The notes: a model not told the origin generated them from the sequence alone. 64,000 nucleotides of DNA from Nonomuraea aurantiaca (GCF_020215705.1 NZ_JAIWNB010000036.1:32236-96235); one strand, 5' to 3'. Positions 16,431 to 24,744 are shown, counted from the stretch's first letter. A program made the numbers and translations.

Positions 16431-16806
16431 TCTTGCCCTTCACCAGCTTGATCTTCTTCTTGGCGAGCGGACGCTTGGCCGGACCCTGCACCACCGCACC
16501 CGTCAGGGCACTGAACTGGCTGCCATGACAGGGGCAGTGGATCTTGCCACCGCTTACGCTCGCCACCGTGCAGCCCTGATGGGTGCAGATGGCGCTGAAG
16601 CACTTGAAGACCCCCTTCTTCGGGTGGGTGATCACGTACTTGCCACTGACGATCTTGCCTTTGCCGACCGGGATGCTCTTGGCGCTGGCCAGGACCGGAC
16701 CGGCGGCCTCCTCTTCGGCCTCGGCGGGTCGCGCCCACAGGAAAACGGCTCCTGCTGCGCCTGCGGCGGCGCCACCTCGGGTGATCAGTGCACGGCGTGT
16801 GAGCAT
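16417..16806 (-). CDS. Tat-exported Rieske 2Fe-2S protein
   Basis: 129 aa. Twin-arginine signal T-R-R-A-L-I-T-R with an Ala/Gly-rich core to about residue 30. The Rieske cluster is complete: C74-T-H76-Q-G-C79 and C91-P-C93-H94. Ligands are C74, H76, C91 and H94; C79-C93 would form the disulfide. A small electron carrier outside the membrane, partner unknown. ATG 16806 is chosen because GAAGGAGG lies 5 nt upstream. It sits downstream of, and on the same strand as, the two-component system. Confidence 0.85.
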   Translation of the reverse strand: MLTRRALITRGGAAAGAAGAVFLWARPAEAEEEAAGPVLASAKSIPVGKGKIVSGKYVITHPKKGVFKCFSAICTHQGCTVASVSGGKIHCPCHGSQFSALTGAVVQGPAKRPLAKKKIKLVKGKIRLA

Positions 16807-16843
16807 GATTGCCTCCTTCAACTATCCACACGATGAGAAGTGG

Positions 16844-18217
16844 CTAGTGGTTCAGGGGAAATCTCGCGATAAATCCACCTTCTTCGGCGAGCAGCATGCC
16901 GCCGTGCAGCAACGCGATGTCCCGCGCGATCGGCAATCCGAGCCCGGCCCCGCCGACATCCCTGGCCCGCGCCTCGTCCAGCCTGGTGAACCGGTCGAAC
17001 ACCGCCTCACGCTGCCCCACCGGAATCCCCGGCCCGTCGTCGAGCACCTGGAGCACGGCCTGGCCGTCCTCCTGGCGTACCCGCACCCGTACGACCGCCG
17101 CGGCGTGCCGTACCGCGTTGTCGACCAGGTTGGTCACCAGGCGGGCCAGGTGCGCCCGAGAGCCCTGGAAGACGACGTCGGGCTCGACGTCCAGCTCCAT
17201 CCGCAGCTCGGGCCGCCGCTTGATGCGCAGCGACTCCTCCGCCGCCACCTGGCCGAGGTCGAGGTCTCCCGTACGCAGCGGTTCACCCGCGTCGAGCTTG
17301 GCCAGCAGGAGCAGGTCGGCCGCCAGCGACTGGAGGCGCTCCACGTCGGCGAGCGCCTCGGCGGTCAGCTCGCTCGGTTCGGCCAGCTCCAGCCGGGCCC
17401 GCAGCGTGGCGATGGGGCTGCGCAGCTCGTGCGCCGCGTCCGCGACGAACCGTTTGTGCGTCTCGACGGCCGTCTCCAGCCGGTCGAGGGTGCCGTTCAC
17501 GGTGGTCGCCAGGGCGGCGATCTCGTCGCCCGAGCGGGGTACGGGCACCCGCTGGTGCAGGTCACGGGCCGTGATGTCGGCCACCTTGGCCCTGATGGCC
17601 GCGACCGGGGCGAGCGTACGGCCGACCGAGAACCAGGTCATGCCCGCCACCACGAGCAGCAGCGCGGGCACGCCCGGCAGGAGGGCGCTGTTGAGAGTCG
17701 TCAGCGCCTGGTCGGCACCGTCGAGCGAGGCCCTGGCCCAGATCTCCGCCGATCCGCTGGACGTCGACACGGGCATGCGCGCGACCGCGAACCCGCCGCC
17801 CTGGGCCCAACTCGTCGCCGCCGGGGCCCCCTCTCTCGTGAGCATGACGTCCGAATCGGCGATCCGCAGCGCGAGCGCCGGCTGGACCGACACCCCGGCC
17901 ACTGGGTCACCGGAAGTGCGCGCCCATTCGGCCGCGGTCGGCTCTCCGGGGGTGGCTGCCTGGACGGTCGCGGTCTGGCCGAGTGCGGCGGTCAGGTCGA
18001 CGGTCTGCGCGTACGGCGCCGCGGCCACGGCCTTCCTGGCCGCCTCCGCGCCCGCGCTGCTCTGCAGGCTGCCCCGCAGCGCCAGCACCAGCACGACCGC
18101 CGCCAACCCCAGCGCCACGGCCACCACCAGCGTCGCCGCCGCGGTGGCGCGCAGCCGTACGGACGCCAACCCCACGGACGGCCGACCCGAGGTCAGGAGA
18201 TCGCGCCACCAGGTCAT
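16844..18217 (-). CDS. HAMP sensor histidine kinase
   Basis: 457 aa. Transmembrane helix near residues 25-48, an extracytoplasmic sensor of about 130 residues, a second helix near 180-200, HAMP, then the H-box F-V-A-D-A-A-H-E-L-R-S-P, N-box L-V-T-N-L-V-D-N-A-V-R-H, and G boxes D-D-G-P-G-I and G-G-A-G-L-G-L. A normal OmpR-type partner kinase. Its start overlaps the response-regulator stop by 4 nt. Signal unknown; the sensor domain has no family I recognise. Confidence 0.92.
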   Translation of the reverse strand: MTWWRDLLTSGRPSVGLASVRLRATAAATLVVAVALGLAAVVLVLALRGSLQSSAGAEAARKAVAAAPYAQTVDLTAALGQTATVQAATPGEPTAAEWARTSGDPVAGVSVQPALALRIADSDVMLTREGAPAATSWAQGGGFAVARMPVSTSSGSAEIWARASLDGADQALTTLNSALLPGVPALLLVVAGMTWFSVGRTLAPVAAIRAKVADITARDLHQRVPVPRSGDEIAALATTVNGTLDRLETAVETHKRFVADAAHELRSPIATLRARLELAEPSELTAEALADVERLQSLAADLLLLAKLDAGEPLRTGDLDLGQVAAEESLRIKRRPELRMELDVEPDVVFQGSRAHLARLVTNLVDNAVRHAAAVVRVRVRQEDGQAVLQVLDDGPGIPVGQREAVFDRFTRLDEARARDVGGAGLGLPIARDIALLHGGMLLAEEGGFIARFPLNH

Positions 18218-18885
18218 GTCGCCTCCAGCCGGTACCCGGCGCCCCGCACCGTCACCAGGGTCGTCCTGCCGAACGGTTGGTCGATCTTGCGGCGTAACGC
18301 GCTGATGTACACCTCCACGATGTTCGGATCCCCGTCATAGGCGAAGTCCCACGCCTGCGCCAGCAGCTCGCTCTTGGAGACCACCTCGCCGGCCCGCCGC
18401 GCCAGGCCGTGGAGCACCGCGAACTCCTTCGGCGTCAGCGCGATCTGCACCTCCCCACGGCGGCAGCGCAGCCCGGCCGGATCCACGACCAGGTCCCCGA
18501 CCGTGATCGTCACCGGCCGCTCGTGCCCGCCCCTCCGTACGAGCGCGCGCAGCCTGGCCAGCAGCACCACGTACGAGAACGGCTTGGCCAGGTAGTCGTC
18601 GGCGCCCGTGTCGAGCGCCTCGGCCTCGTCGTAGATGCCGTCCTTGGCGGTGAGCATCATGATCGGCGTCCAGTTGCCGGCCTCGCGCAGCCGGGAGCAC
18701 ACGGTGTAGCCGTTCAGCCTGGGCAGCATCACGTCGAGCACGATCACGTCGTACGTGTTCTCCGAGGCCATCCAGAGCCCGTCGCGCCCGTCGTAGGCCA
18801 CGTCGACGGCGAACCCCTCACCCGCCAGGCCGCCCTTGACCAGATCGGCCAGCCGCTGCTCGTCCTCCACCAGTAGCACTCGCAC
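18214..18885 (-). CDS. OmpR/PhoB-family response regulator
   Basis: 223 aa. Receiver domain starts V-R-V-L-L-V-E-D-E, phospho-acceptor Asp in V-I-V-L-D-V-M-L-P, conserved Lys in Y-L-A-K-P-F, then a winged-helix DNA-binding domain ending in V-R-G-A-G-Y-R-L. Start GTG 18885 matches the usual receiver beginning; upstream starts at 18903 or 18951 add no domain. Translationally coupled to the kinase. Spaced direct repeats upstream (18940-18957) are its likely binding site. Confidence 0.9.
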   Translation of the reverse strand: MRVLLVEDEQRLADLVKGGLAGEGFAVDVAYDGRDGLWMASENTYDVIVLDVMLPRLNGYTVCSRLREAGNWTPIMMLTAKDGIYDEAEALDTGADDYLAKPFSYVVLLARLRALVRRGGHERPVTITVGDLVVDPAGLRCRRGEVQIALTPKEFAVLHGLARRAGEVVSKSELLAQAWDFAYDGDPNIVEVYISALRRKIDQPFGRTTLVTVRGAGYRLEAT

Positions 18886-18918
18886 ACCGACAGGGTCCCG
18901 CACCCTACCTAAAGCCAA

Positions 18919-18957
18919 CCTGAAGATCATTTCGGCTGTCTTCAGGATCACTTCAGG
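18919..18957. promoter_or_regulatory. probable response-regulator binding boxes
   Basis: Two CTTCAGG copies start at 18940 and 18951, an exact 11-bp period, with an inverted CCTGAAG at 18919-18925. Direct repeats with one-helical-turn spacing are the usual DNA target of OmpR/PhoB regulators. The site lies between the regulator gene (-) and the exported-protein gene (+), so it could control both. Confidence 0.6.
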
Positions 18958-19007
18958 TACGGCGGGCCAGGGTCGGGGCGTCCGATCGTTTCCAGCAAGG
19001 AGATTCC

Positions 19008-19460
19008 ATGTTCAAGCGACGTCTCGCGGTCCTCGGCGCGGTGGGCGTGCTCGTGCTCACGGGCCTGGGCGGGTCCGCGATGGCCGACGAGGCTCCGTCG
19101 ACCGTCCCGGGTGTCAAGGTGACGTGTACGACGAGCGACGGCAAAATCATCACGTTCGCCGAGCCGGCGCGCGCCGTTGGGGACCCCGCCGCCAAGCCGG
19201 GTGAGAAGGCGCCTAAGGGGGGCGTGGCCCTGCGCCTCCGGGACGACCAGACGATCGAGATCGAGTCGCTCCCGGAGGGGGCGGTCACGGAGGCGGTCCC
19301 GGCCAAGCCCGCCGTCAAGGGTGAGGGGTTCACCGCCGAAGGCGGCGAGCCGGCCGACGGCGCCGTGAAGCTGGGCATCGCCCGGCCGGCGGAGGACGGC
19401 AGCGTACCGGCCGAGACCCTCGCCACGACGGTCTCCGTCAAGTGCGAGCCGAGTAAGTGA
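19008..19460 (+). CDS. exported protein of unknown function
   Basis: 150 aa. Start (M-F-K-R-R) and a hydrophobic core ending in G-G-S-A-M-A-D form a signal peptide of about 25 residues. The mature part is about 125 residues, rich in Pro, Glu, Ala and Lys, with one Cys near each end (V-T-C-T-T and V-K-C-E-P) that could form a disulfide. RBS AAGGAG lies 6 nt upstream. It is divergent from the two-component system and has that system's putative binding boxes in its promoter, so it is a good candidate target. No family recognised. Confidence 0.65.
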   Translation: MFKRRLAVLGAVGVLVLTGLGGSAMADEAPSTVPGVKVTCTTSDGKIITFAEPARAVGDPAAKPGEKAPKGGVALRLRDDQTIEIESLPEGAVTEAVPAKPAVKGEGFTAEGGEPADGAVKLGIARPAEDGSVPAETLATTVSVKCEPSK

Positions 19461-19463
19461 GAC

Positions 19464-19501
19464 CGCGCCCGCCGTAGCACCGGGGGCGCACGGCGGGCGC
19501 G
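19464..19501. terminator. T-less hairpin terminator between convergent genes
   Basis: Perfect 12-bp stem CGCGCCCGCCGT with its complement, 14-nt loop, no T-run. It lies 4 nt after the exported-protein stop and before the convergent gene end at 19526. A direct repeat GCGCTCACTCGG follows at 19499 and 19522. Confidence 0.65.
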
Positions 19502-19525
19502 CTCACTCGGACCCGACGGGTGCGC

Positions 19526-20602
19526 TCACTCGGGGAGTGACGGGTGCGGTCCCAGGGCCCAGTATTCGAACAGGCCGTGACCCACCAGGCCGTCGTACTC
19601 GAAGCGGCCCACGGCGTCGACCATCCCCCACATCTTGGCCGCGTCGTCGGGCAGCGTGTACGTCACGCCTTGCACGACCGGCTCCGCACCCTGGTACATC
19701 CCGTGCTTCCAGTCCGGCTCCAGGCCGTAACCGGTGCCGACCATGAGGTGGACCGGCAGCACGGGCCTACACCGCACGTCGAACGCCTTGCCGCCAGGAG
19801 GTGAGAACGTGATCGTGGCCTCGACGACGTCGCGAGTCCCGGGAGCGTAGACGGGGTGATACTCGGGCCGGCCCAGATACTCCTCCTCGCGCCCGTCGGA
19901 CCAGACCCTGGTGGCCTCCTCCAGGACGCGGCGGCCCTTCTCGTCCTCCTGGATGATGCAGAGGATCGCGTGGTCGTCGAACCTGATGGGTGTGTACAGC
20001 CAGTAGAAGCTGCCCGCGTTCTTCGCCTGGATGCCCGGCGGCTCGGGCTCGCCGACGGGCCTGACGCCCCAGGAGCGGTCGCGGGTGCCCTGCCATCGGT
20101 CAGGGGTGACGGATATCTCCTCATCCCCGACGCGGATGTGGCCGGACCAGAGCCCGGTCTGCGCCAGCCGTACGGAGTCGAAAATGACCCGCTCCTGCCA
20201 GCGGACGAAGTGCCGTGGCTCGAGCGTCGCCGGGATCGTGCCCTCCCAGGTGAGGTCGAAGGACAGGCCATGCTCGTTGGGCTCCAGGATGATCTGGAGC
20301 CGTTTGAGCCCTTCGATGACCTTCACCTGGAACGGGCCGATCTCGGTGTTCATCCGGTCGGTGCCGAGCTCGCGCGAGGCGCGGACGACCCGGTGCAGGT
20401 TTCCGTAGCGGACGCAGGCGAAGGCGTCGGTGACGCCCAGGTTGGGGTACTGACCGGCGCCGACGATCAGCATGAGCTCGTCGGTGCCGGCGTGGCAGTT
20501 GAAGTAGTAGCGGTCGTAGAAATTGCGGTCCGAGGTCGCCACGTGCCGCATGACCTGAGCCGCCTGGTGGATGGGGTAGTCGTCGAGCGGGGACAGCGCC
20601 AT
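19526..20602 (-). CDS. unknown protein, possibly DUF7064/7065-like
   Basis: 358 aa, no signal or membrane segment. Sequence is beta-rich with many aromatic residues: F-Y-D-R-Y-Y-F-N near residue 28, R-D-R-S-W-G-V-R-P near 174 and F-Y-W-L-Y-T-P near 197. The R-D-x-S-W-G motif recalls the CrtC/hydroxyneurosporene-synthase-like or DUF7064/7065 lipocalin-type fold, but I cannot confirm this. It is a single gene between two hairpins. Its promoter carries a LacI-type palindrome and the mRNA seems leaderless. Confidence 0.6.
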   Translation of the reverse strand: MALSPLDDYPIHQAAQVMRHVATSDRNFYDRYYFNCHAGTDELMLIVGAGQYPNLGVTDAFACVRYGNLHRVVRASRELGTDRMNTEIGPFQVKVIEGLKRLQIILEPNEHGLSFDLTWEGTIPATLEPRHFVRWQERVIFDSVRLAQTGLWSGHIRVGDEEISVTPDRWQGTRDRSWGVRPVGEPEPPGIQAKNAGSFYWLYTPIRFDDHAILCIIQEDEKGRRVLEEATRVWSDGREEEYLGRPEYHPVYAPGTRDVVEATITFSPPGGKAFDVRCRPVLPVHLMVGTGYGLEPDWKHGMYQGAEPVVQGVTYTLPDDAAKMWGMVDAVGRFEYDGLVGHGLFEYWALGPHPSLPE

Positions 20603-20609
20603 GCCGCCG

Positions 20610-20639
20610 GTTGTAGCAAGCGCTTGGTATAGACGTCAA
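20610..20639 (-). promoter_or_regulatory. promoter with LacI-type operator
   Basis: On the minus strand: TTGACG (20639-20634), 18-bp spacer, TACAAC (20615-20610), then 7 nt to ATG 20602, so likely leaderless. The spacer holds the perfect palindrome CAAGCGCTTG (20617-20626), the usual half-site style of LacI/GalR repressors. No lacI gene is in the window. Confidence 0.45.
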
Positions 20640-20725
20640 CGCCCGCAGCCGGAAACGCGCCCCCGAACGCGAAGCTTCTCGAACGCGCAGCGCGCCCCCC
20701 GGGCGCGAAGGACCCCCGGACGCGA

Positions 20726-20761
20726 AGCGCGCCCCCCGCTCGATTGAGTGGGGGGCGCGCT
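20726..20761. terminator. strong GC hairpin terminator
   Basis: Perfect 12-bp stem AGCGCGCCCCCC with its complement and a 12-nt loop, flanked by CTTTCG. It is downstream of the leftward DUF5324-like gene. The flank 20660-20725 carries further CGCG/GCCCCC copies, which look like decayed hairpin duplicates. Confidence 0.7.
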
Positions 20762-20771
20762 TTCGCGCGGA

Positions 20772-21272
20772 TCACGTCATCTTGCGCGATGCCTCATCCG
20801 CCTTGTCGGACACTTCAGACGCCATCCTCTCGGTGGTGTCCGCGGTCTTGTCCGCTTTGTCGCTGACCCACTGCGACGCGTCCGAGGCCGAGTCCTTCAT
20901 GTGCTCGGTCCACTGCTGGGCGTTACGCCGGTAGAACAGATAACCGATCGTGCCCACAGCGAGACCGGTCAGAAGGATCATGGCCGGCATCCGCCGCGAC
21001 CTGCGCGGGGATGGGTCGATCCGGTCGGCCGCGTTGACCAGCATTGCGCTGACCTTGGGGGCGAGCTCTTCCTCGACCCGATGCGCGGCCTCTTCCAGCC
21101 TCGGGGCCGCCCAGTAGCGGGCGTCCTCGATGCGCTGGGCGGCGACCACCTTGGCCTGATCCGCCATCGGCGCCATTTGCCGGCCAGTTCTCATGGCCCG
21201 GGCCTTCATACGGCCCATCCACGTGGTTGGGACTACGATGACCACGCGGCGATTTTTCAGTGTCAGGGACAC
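20772..21272 (-). CDS. DUF5324-like membrane protein
   Basis: 166 aa from GTG 21272, which has GGGGAGG upstream; the longer frame to 21332 is not needed. The N-terminal half is basic and helical, then one transmembrane helix (M-I-L-L-T-G-L-A-V-G-T-I-G-Y-L-F-Y) and a C-terminal coiled-coil-like tail with repeated D-K-A-D. Divergent from cyclophilin, the place where actinomycetes carry a DUF5324 gene. The family assignment is from memory of layout and composition. Function unknown. Confidence 0.55.
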   Translation of the reverse strand: MSLTLKNRRVVIVVPTTWMGRMKARAMRTGRQMAPMADQAKVVAAQRIEDARYWAAPRLEEAAHRVEEELAPKVSAMLVNAADRIDPSPRRSRRMPAMILLTGLAVGTIGYLFYRRNAQQWTEHMKDSASDASQWVSDKADKTADTTERMASEVSDKADEASRKMT

Positions 21273-21430
21273 AACAACCTCCCCTGCTCGATGGGGCCCC
21301 GAGCCTGACCTTCCCGTAGCGAAGCGGCTCAATCATGGCCGTCCGTGGCAGGATGGCTTTCGCGGCCTAACGACCGTGGTCATCAAAATCCACAAAACCA
21401 ACCCTGTACATAGAGGGGGGCAGCTGTCTC

Positions 21431-21967
21431 GTGGCCGAGAAGCTGATCGCAAACCTGCAGACAAATCGCGGAAATATCAAGATAGAGCTCTTCCCCAACA
21501 AGGCTCCCAAGACGGTCCGCAACTTCGTCGAGCTCGCCGAAGGCGGCCGTGAGTGGACCCACCCGGGCACCGGGGAGACGAGCACCGGCCGTTACTACGA
21601 CGGCACGATCTTCCATCGGGTGATCCCCGGCTTCATGATCCAGGGCGGTGACCCGCTGGGCGAGGGCATCGGCGGCCCCGGTTACGACTTCGACGACGAG
21701 ATCCACCCGGAGCTCTACTTCAACCGCCCTTACCTCCTGGCCATGGCCAATGCCGGCATCCGGTTCGGCAAGGGCACCAACGGCTCGCAGTTCTTCGTCA
21801 CGGTCGTGCCCACGCCGCATCTCAACGGCAAGCACACCATCTTCGGCGAGGTGATCGAGGGCCAGGACGTCGTCGACGCGATCGCCAAGACGCCGACCGG
21901 CCAGCGCGACAAGCCGATCGACGCGGTGGTCCTGGAGTCGGTCACGATCGACCGCGTCCAGGGCTGA
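21431..21967 (+). CDS. cyclophilin-type peptidylprolyl isomerase
   Basis: 178 aa from GTG 21431 with GAGGGGG upstream. Cyclophilin core motifs: F-H-R-V-I-P-G-F-M-I-Q-G-G-D (active-site Arg), N-G-S-Q-F-F-V-T and H-L-N-G-K-H-T-I-F-G. No signal peptide, so a cytoplasmic cis-trans prolyl isomerase. In actinomycetes this gene sits between dnaA and the pknB block next to rhomboid and crgA, as here. Confidence 0.95.
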   Translation: MAEKLIANLQTNRGNIKIELFPNKAPKTVRNFVELAEGGREWTHPGTGETSTGRYYDGTIFHRVIPGFMIQGGDPLGEGIGGPGYDFDDEIHPELYFNRPYLLAMANAGIRFGKGTNGSQFFVTVVPTPHLNGKHTIFGEVIEGQDVVDAIAKTPTGQRDKPIDAVVLESVTIDRVQG

Positions 21968-22067
21968 CCAAGACGCACCGTCCAAGGCCCTCCAAGGCTG
22001 CCAAAGGCGCACGGGGCGGGCTGAACACGCCAGCGCGGCGATGCCGCGCAGGCCATAGGCTGCGGTC

Positions 22068-22937
22068 ATGACCAGCCAGCCGCCCAGCCCGCCCCCGCAG
22101 CCAGAGCAGCCCGCGGAGACCGTGCCGACGTGCTACCGGCACCCCGACAAAGAGACCTGGGTCCGCTGCCAGCGCTGTGAGCGCCCCATCTGCCCCGACT
22201 GCATGCGCGACGCCGCCGTGGGCTTCCAGTGCCCCGAGTGCGTGAGCGCGGGCAATCGAGGGGTACGCCAGGCGCGGTCGGCGTTCGGCGGCGCCGTGGT
22301 CACGACGCCATACGTCACCTGGGTGACCCTGGCGCTCAACGTGCTCGTCTTCGGCGCCCAATATGTGACGAGCAACGCGGTCACCGAGCAACTGGCCATG
22401 CGGCCGTACAACGTCGTCGCCGGGCATGAGTACTATCGGCTGCTCACGTCGGCGTTCGTGCACGACGGGCCGTTCCACATCCTGTTCAACTGCTGGGCGC
22501 TCTACGTCATCGGCCCCTACCTGGAGCGGGCCTTCGGACACACCCGCTACCTGGCCGTCTACCTGGTCAGCGCGCTGGGCGGCTCGGTGCTCGGCTACTG
22601 GATCGACCCGCTCGGCCAGTACACGGTCGGGGCGTCAGGAGCCATCTTCGGCCTGTTCGGCGCCGTGTTCGTGGTGGGGCGCAAGCTGAACATGGACGTA
22701 CGCGGCATCGCCGTGCTGATCGCGATCAACCTGGCGATAACCTTCCTGGTCTCCGGCATCAGCTGGACCGGCCACATCGGCGGCCTGATCACCGGATCGG
22801 TCCTCGCCGGAGCCCTGGCCTACGCTCCCAAGAGCAACAGGACCCTCTGGCAGGTGCTGACGGTCGTGGGAGCGCTGGCCATCCTGGTCGTGCTCGTGGC
22901 CGTCAGATCCTCGGCCCTTCTGAGCGGCGTGGGCTGA
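22068..22937 (+). CDS. rhomboid family intramembrane serine protease
   Basis: 289 aa. The N-terminus has a B-box-like zinc finger (C-x12-C-x2-C, C-P-D-C, C-P-E-C, residues 22-58). Six or seven membrane helices follow. The catalytic dyad is Ser190 in G-A-S-G-A-I-F-G and His236 in W-T-G-H-I-G-G; His137 and Asn141 are the oxyanion residues. Cleaves substrates within the membrane; targets unknown. Follows cyclophilin by 100 nt on the same strand. Confidence 0.93.
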   Translation: MTSQPPSPPPQPEQPAETVPTCYRHPDKETWVRCQRCERPICPDCMRDAAVGFQCPECVSAGNRGVRQARSAFGGAVVTTPYVTWVTLALNVLVFGAQYVTSNAVTEQLAMRPYNVVAGHEYYRLLTSAFVHDGPFHILFNCWALYVIGPYLERAFGHTRYLAVYLVSALGGSVLGYWIDPLGQYTVGASGAIFGLFGAVFVVGRKLNMDVRGIAVLIAINLAITFLVSGISWTGHIGGLITGSVLAGALAYAPKSNRTLWQVLTVVGALAILVVLVAVRSSALLSGVG

Positions 22938-22970
22938 CTTCCCCAGGGTGTGGAAAAACTGTGGAAAAAA

Positions 22971-23216
22971 CTAACGCCAGCGGGTGGAGAGCACCACCCC
23001 GAAGATGATGAAGACGAACCCGATCAGCAGATTCCAGTTGTGGAGATCGCCGATGAAGGGTGCGCTGGGCGCCACGTAGTAGACGGCGATCCACAGGATG
23101 CCGATGATCCACGACACCACCATCGTGGGAGCCAGCCAGCGCGGGCTGACCGTGACCTGCTGGGACTTCTGCGGCGGCGTGTAGACCGCCTTCTTGCGAG
23201 CCTTGGACTTGGGCAC
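22971..23216 (-). CDS. crgA: cell division protein CrgA
   Basis: 81 aa, normal length. Basic N-terminus (M-P-K-S-K-A-R-K-K), W-L-A-P, two transmembrane helices, and the short link N-W-N between them, ending S-T-R-W-R. CrgA is the actinobacterial divisome/septation membrane protein that contacts FtsZ, FtsQ and PBPs. Position beside the pknB block is conserved. Convergent with the rhomboid gene, 33 nt apart; the short gap 22938-22970 carries two TGTGGAAA copies. Confidence 0.93.
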   Translation of the reverse strand: MPKSKARKKAVYTPPQKSQQVTVSPRWLAPTMVVSWIIGILWIAVYYVAPSAPFIGDLHNWNLLIGFVFIIFGVVLSTRWR

Positions 23217-23249
23217 TGGAAACTCCTGCTGGGCGCCTGGGCATCCGGG

Positions 23250-23258
23250 TTGTCCACA
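23250..23258 (+). promoter_or_regulatory. DnaA-box-like site upstream of crgA
   Basis: TTGTCCACA, a 9-mer identical to the GC-rich actinobacterial DnaA box, lies between crgA and the sortase gene. One site is not an origin. It may titrate DnaA or affect crgA transcription. Confidence 0.4.
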
Positions 23259-23361
23259 GGCTATTAGTTTTGAGCGTAGTGGAAGCGTGCCCCAGGATAG
23301 TCGCCACGCGCATGAGATGGCGATCCCCGGCCTCCGGTTAGGCCGCGCTTACGCTGGGTGA

Positions 23362-23985
23362 GTGAGGGCCGTGCTGCGGGCCGCGGGGGAATCGAGCATC
23401 ACCGCGGGCCTGATCCTGTTGTTGTTCTGCGCCTACCTGCTGTGGGGGACGGGCGTCTATACCCAGCGCATGCAGCTGCAACTGCAGCAGGAGCTGGTGG
23501 AGGAACACGCGCGCCCGGAGCCGGCCAAGCTCCGGAAGATCGAGCTGGGCCGGGCCGTGGCCATGCTGCGCATCCCGAGGCTCGGGCGCGACTACCACTA
23601 CGCCGTGGTCGAGGGCGTGGACGCGGAGCACCTGAAGAAGGGCCCGGGCCACTACCCCGGCACCGCCCTCCCCGGACAGATCGGAAATTTCGTCATATCG
23701 GGTCATCGGACCACGTACCTGGCGCCGTTCAACCGGATCGATGAGCTCCAACGCGGCGACGAGATCATCGTCGACGCCCCCGAGGCCCGCTACACCTACC
23801 GGGTGACCTCGCAGGACATCGTGTACCCCGACGAGGTGGACGTGCTCGCCTCGGTGCCCGGCAAGCCCGACATCGAGCCGATCAGGGCCTACATCACGCT
23901 GTCGACCTGCCATCCCGAATACTCCGCCGCCCAGCGGCTCATCGTGTTCGGCGTGCTGAAGAAGACCGAGCCCAGGAAGGAATGA
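23362..23985 (+). CDS. class E sortase
   Basis: 207 aa. N-terminal membrane anchor (residues 13-30), then the sortase fold with His115 (S-G-H-R), Cys183 (T-L-S-T-C-H-P) and Arg192. The Tyr-rich T-C-H-P-E-Y form is typical of class E enzymes, which attach LAXTG-type proteins to the wall in high-GC actinobacteria. GTG 23362 is the first start before the anchor. It heads an operon with the 52-aa membrane gene and the glutamine amidotransferase. Confidence 0.93.
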   Translation: MRAVLRAAGESSITAGLILLLFCAYLLWGTGVYTQRMQLQLQQELVEEHARPEPAKLRKIELGRAVAMLRIPRLGRDYHYAVVEGVDAEHLKKGPGHYPGTALPGQIGNFVISGHRTTYLAPFNRIDELQRGDEIIVDAPEARYTYRVTSQDIVYPDEVDVLASVPGKPDIEPIRAYITLSTCHPEYSAAQRLIVFGVLKKTEPRKE

Positions 23986-23986
23986 C

Positions 23987-24145
23987 ATGTACGGATGGCT
24001 CTGGGACAGGCTGCCGGGCGGCATGGGCACCAAGCTGCTGACGGCCACCGTGCTGGTCGCCGTGGCGGGCGTCGTACTCTGGTATGCCGTGTTCCCGCTT
24101 CTCGAACCCGCGGTGACGCTCGACGAGGTGACCGTACGGAAATGA
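23987..24145 (+). CDS. small membrane protein between sortase and amidotransferase
   Basis: 52 aa, starting 1 nt after the sortase stop and overlapping the next start by 4 nt, so it is inside a tight operon. An AAGGAA lies 5 nt upstream. One transmembrane helix (about residues 17-38, L-L-T-A-T-V-L-V-A-V-A-G-V-V-L-W-Y) is followed by a short acidic tail. Codon use matches the neighbours. Similar short genes occur here in related genomes as far as I recall. Function unknown. Confidence 0.7.
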   Translation: MYGWLWDRLPGGMGTKLLTATVLVAVAGVVLWYAVFPLLEPAVTLDEVTVRK

Positions 24146-24714
24146 CCCGCGTGCTGGTCGTGGACAACCACGACAGCTTCGTCCACACGATCGTCCAATA
24201 CCTGCGTGAGCTGGGCGCCACGTGTCAGGTGCGCCCGCGCGACGACGTCCGTGTGAGCGACGCCGACGGCTTCGACGGCGTCCTGGTGAGCCCCGGGCCC
24301 GGCACGCCGGAGGCGGCGGGCGTGAGCGTCCCCCTGGTGCGCCACGCGGCCCTGTGCGGCCTGCCGCTGCTCGGCGTCTGCCTCGGGCACCAGGCGATCG
24401 GCCTGGCCTACGGTGCCACCGTGTCGCGGGCGCCCGAGCTCGTACACGGGCGGACCAGCGCGGTCTCGCACGACGGGCTCGGCGTGTTCGCCGGGATCCC
24501 CTCGCCGGTGCGGATGACCCGCTACCACTCGCTGGCCGTACGGCCCGACACGGTGCCCGCCGAGCTCGACGTGACCGCCCGCACCGCGGACGGCGTCATC
24601 ATGGGGCTACGGCACCGCACGGCGCCCATCGAGGGCATCCAGTTCCACCCCGAGTCCGTGCTGTCGGAGCACGGGCACCGGCTGCTCGGCAACTGGCTGC
24701 GCGGGATCGTGTAA
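24142..24714 (+). CDS. glutamine amidotransferase, anthranilate/aminodeoxychorismate synthase component II
   Basis: 190 aa. Class I GATase triad: Cys80 in G-V-C-L-G-H-Q, His169 and Glu171 in F-H-P-E-S. Start motif V-L-V-V-D-N-H-D-S-F-V is the TrpG/PabA signature. It would supply ammonia from glutamine for anthranilate or 4-amino-4-deoxychorismate; the partner synthase is not in the window. ATG 24142 overlaps the previous stop (ATGA). Confidence 0.9.
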   Translation: MTRVLVVDNHDSFVHTIVQYLRELGATCQVRPRDDVRVSDADGFDGVLVSPGPGTPEAAGVSVPLVRHAALCGLPLLGVCLGHQAIGLAYGATVSRAPELVHGRTSAVSHDGLGVFAGIPSPVRMTRYHSLAVRPDTVPAELDVTARTADGVIMGLRHRTAPIEGIQFHPESVLSEHGHRLLGNWLRGIV

Positions 24715-24744
24715 CACTCGGCCGCCGCCGGACGACAGACAGAT

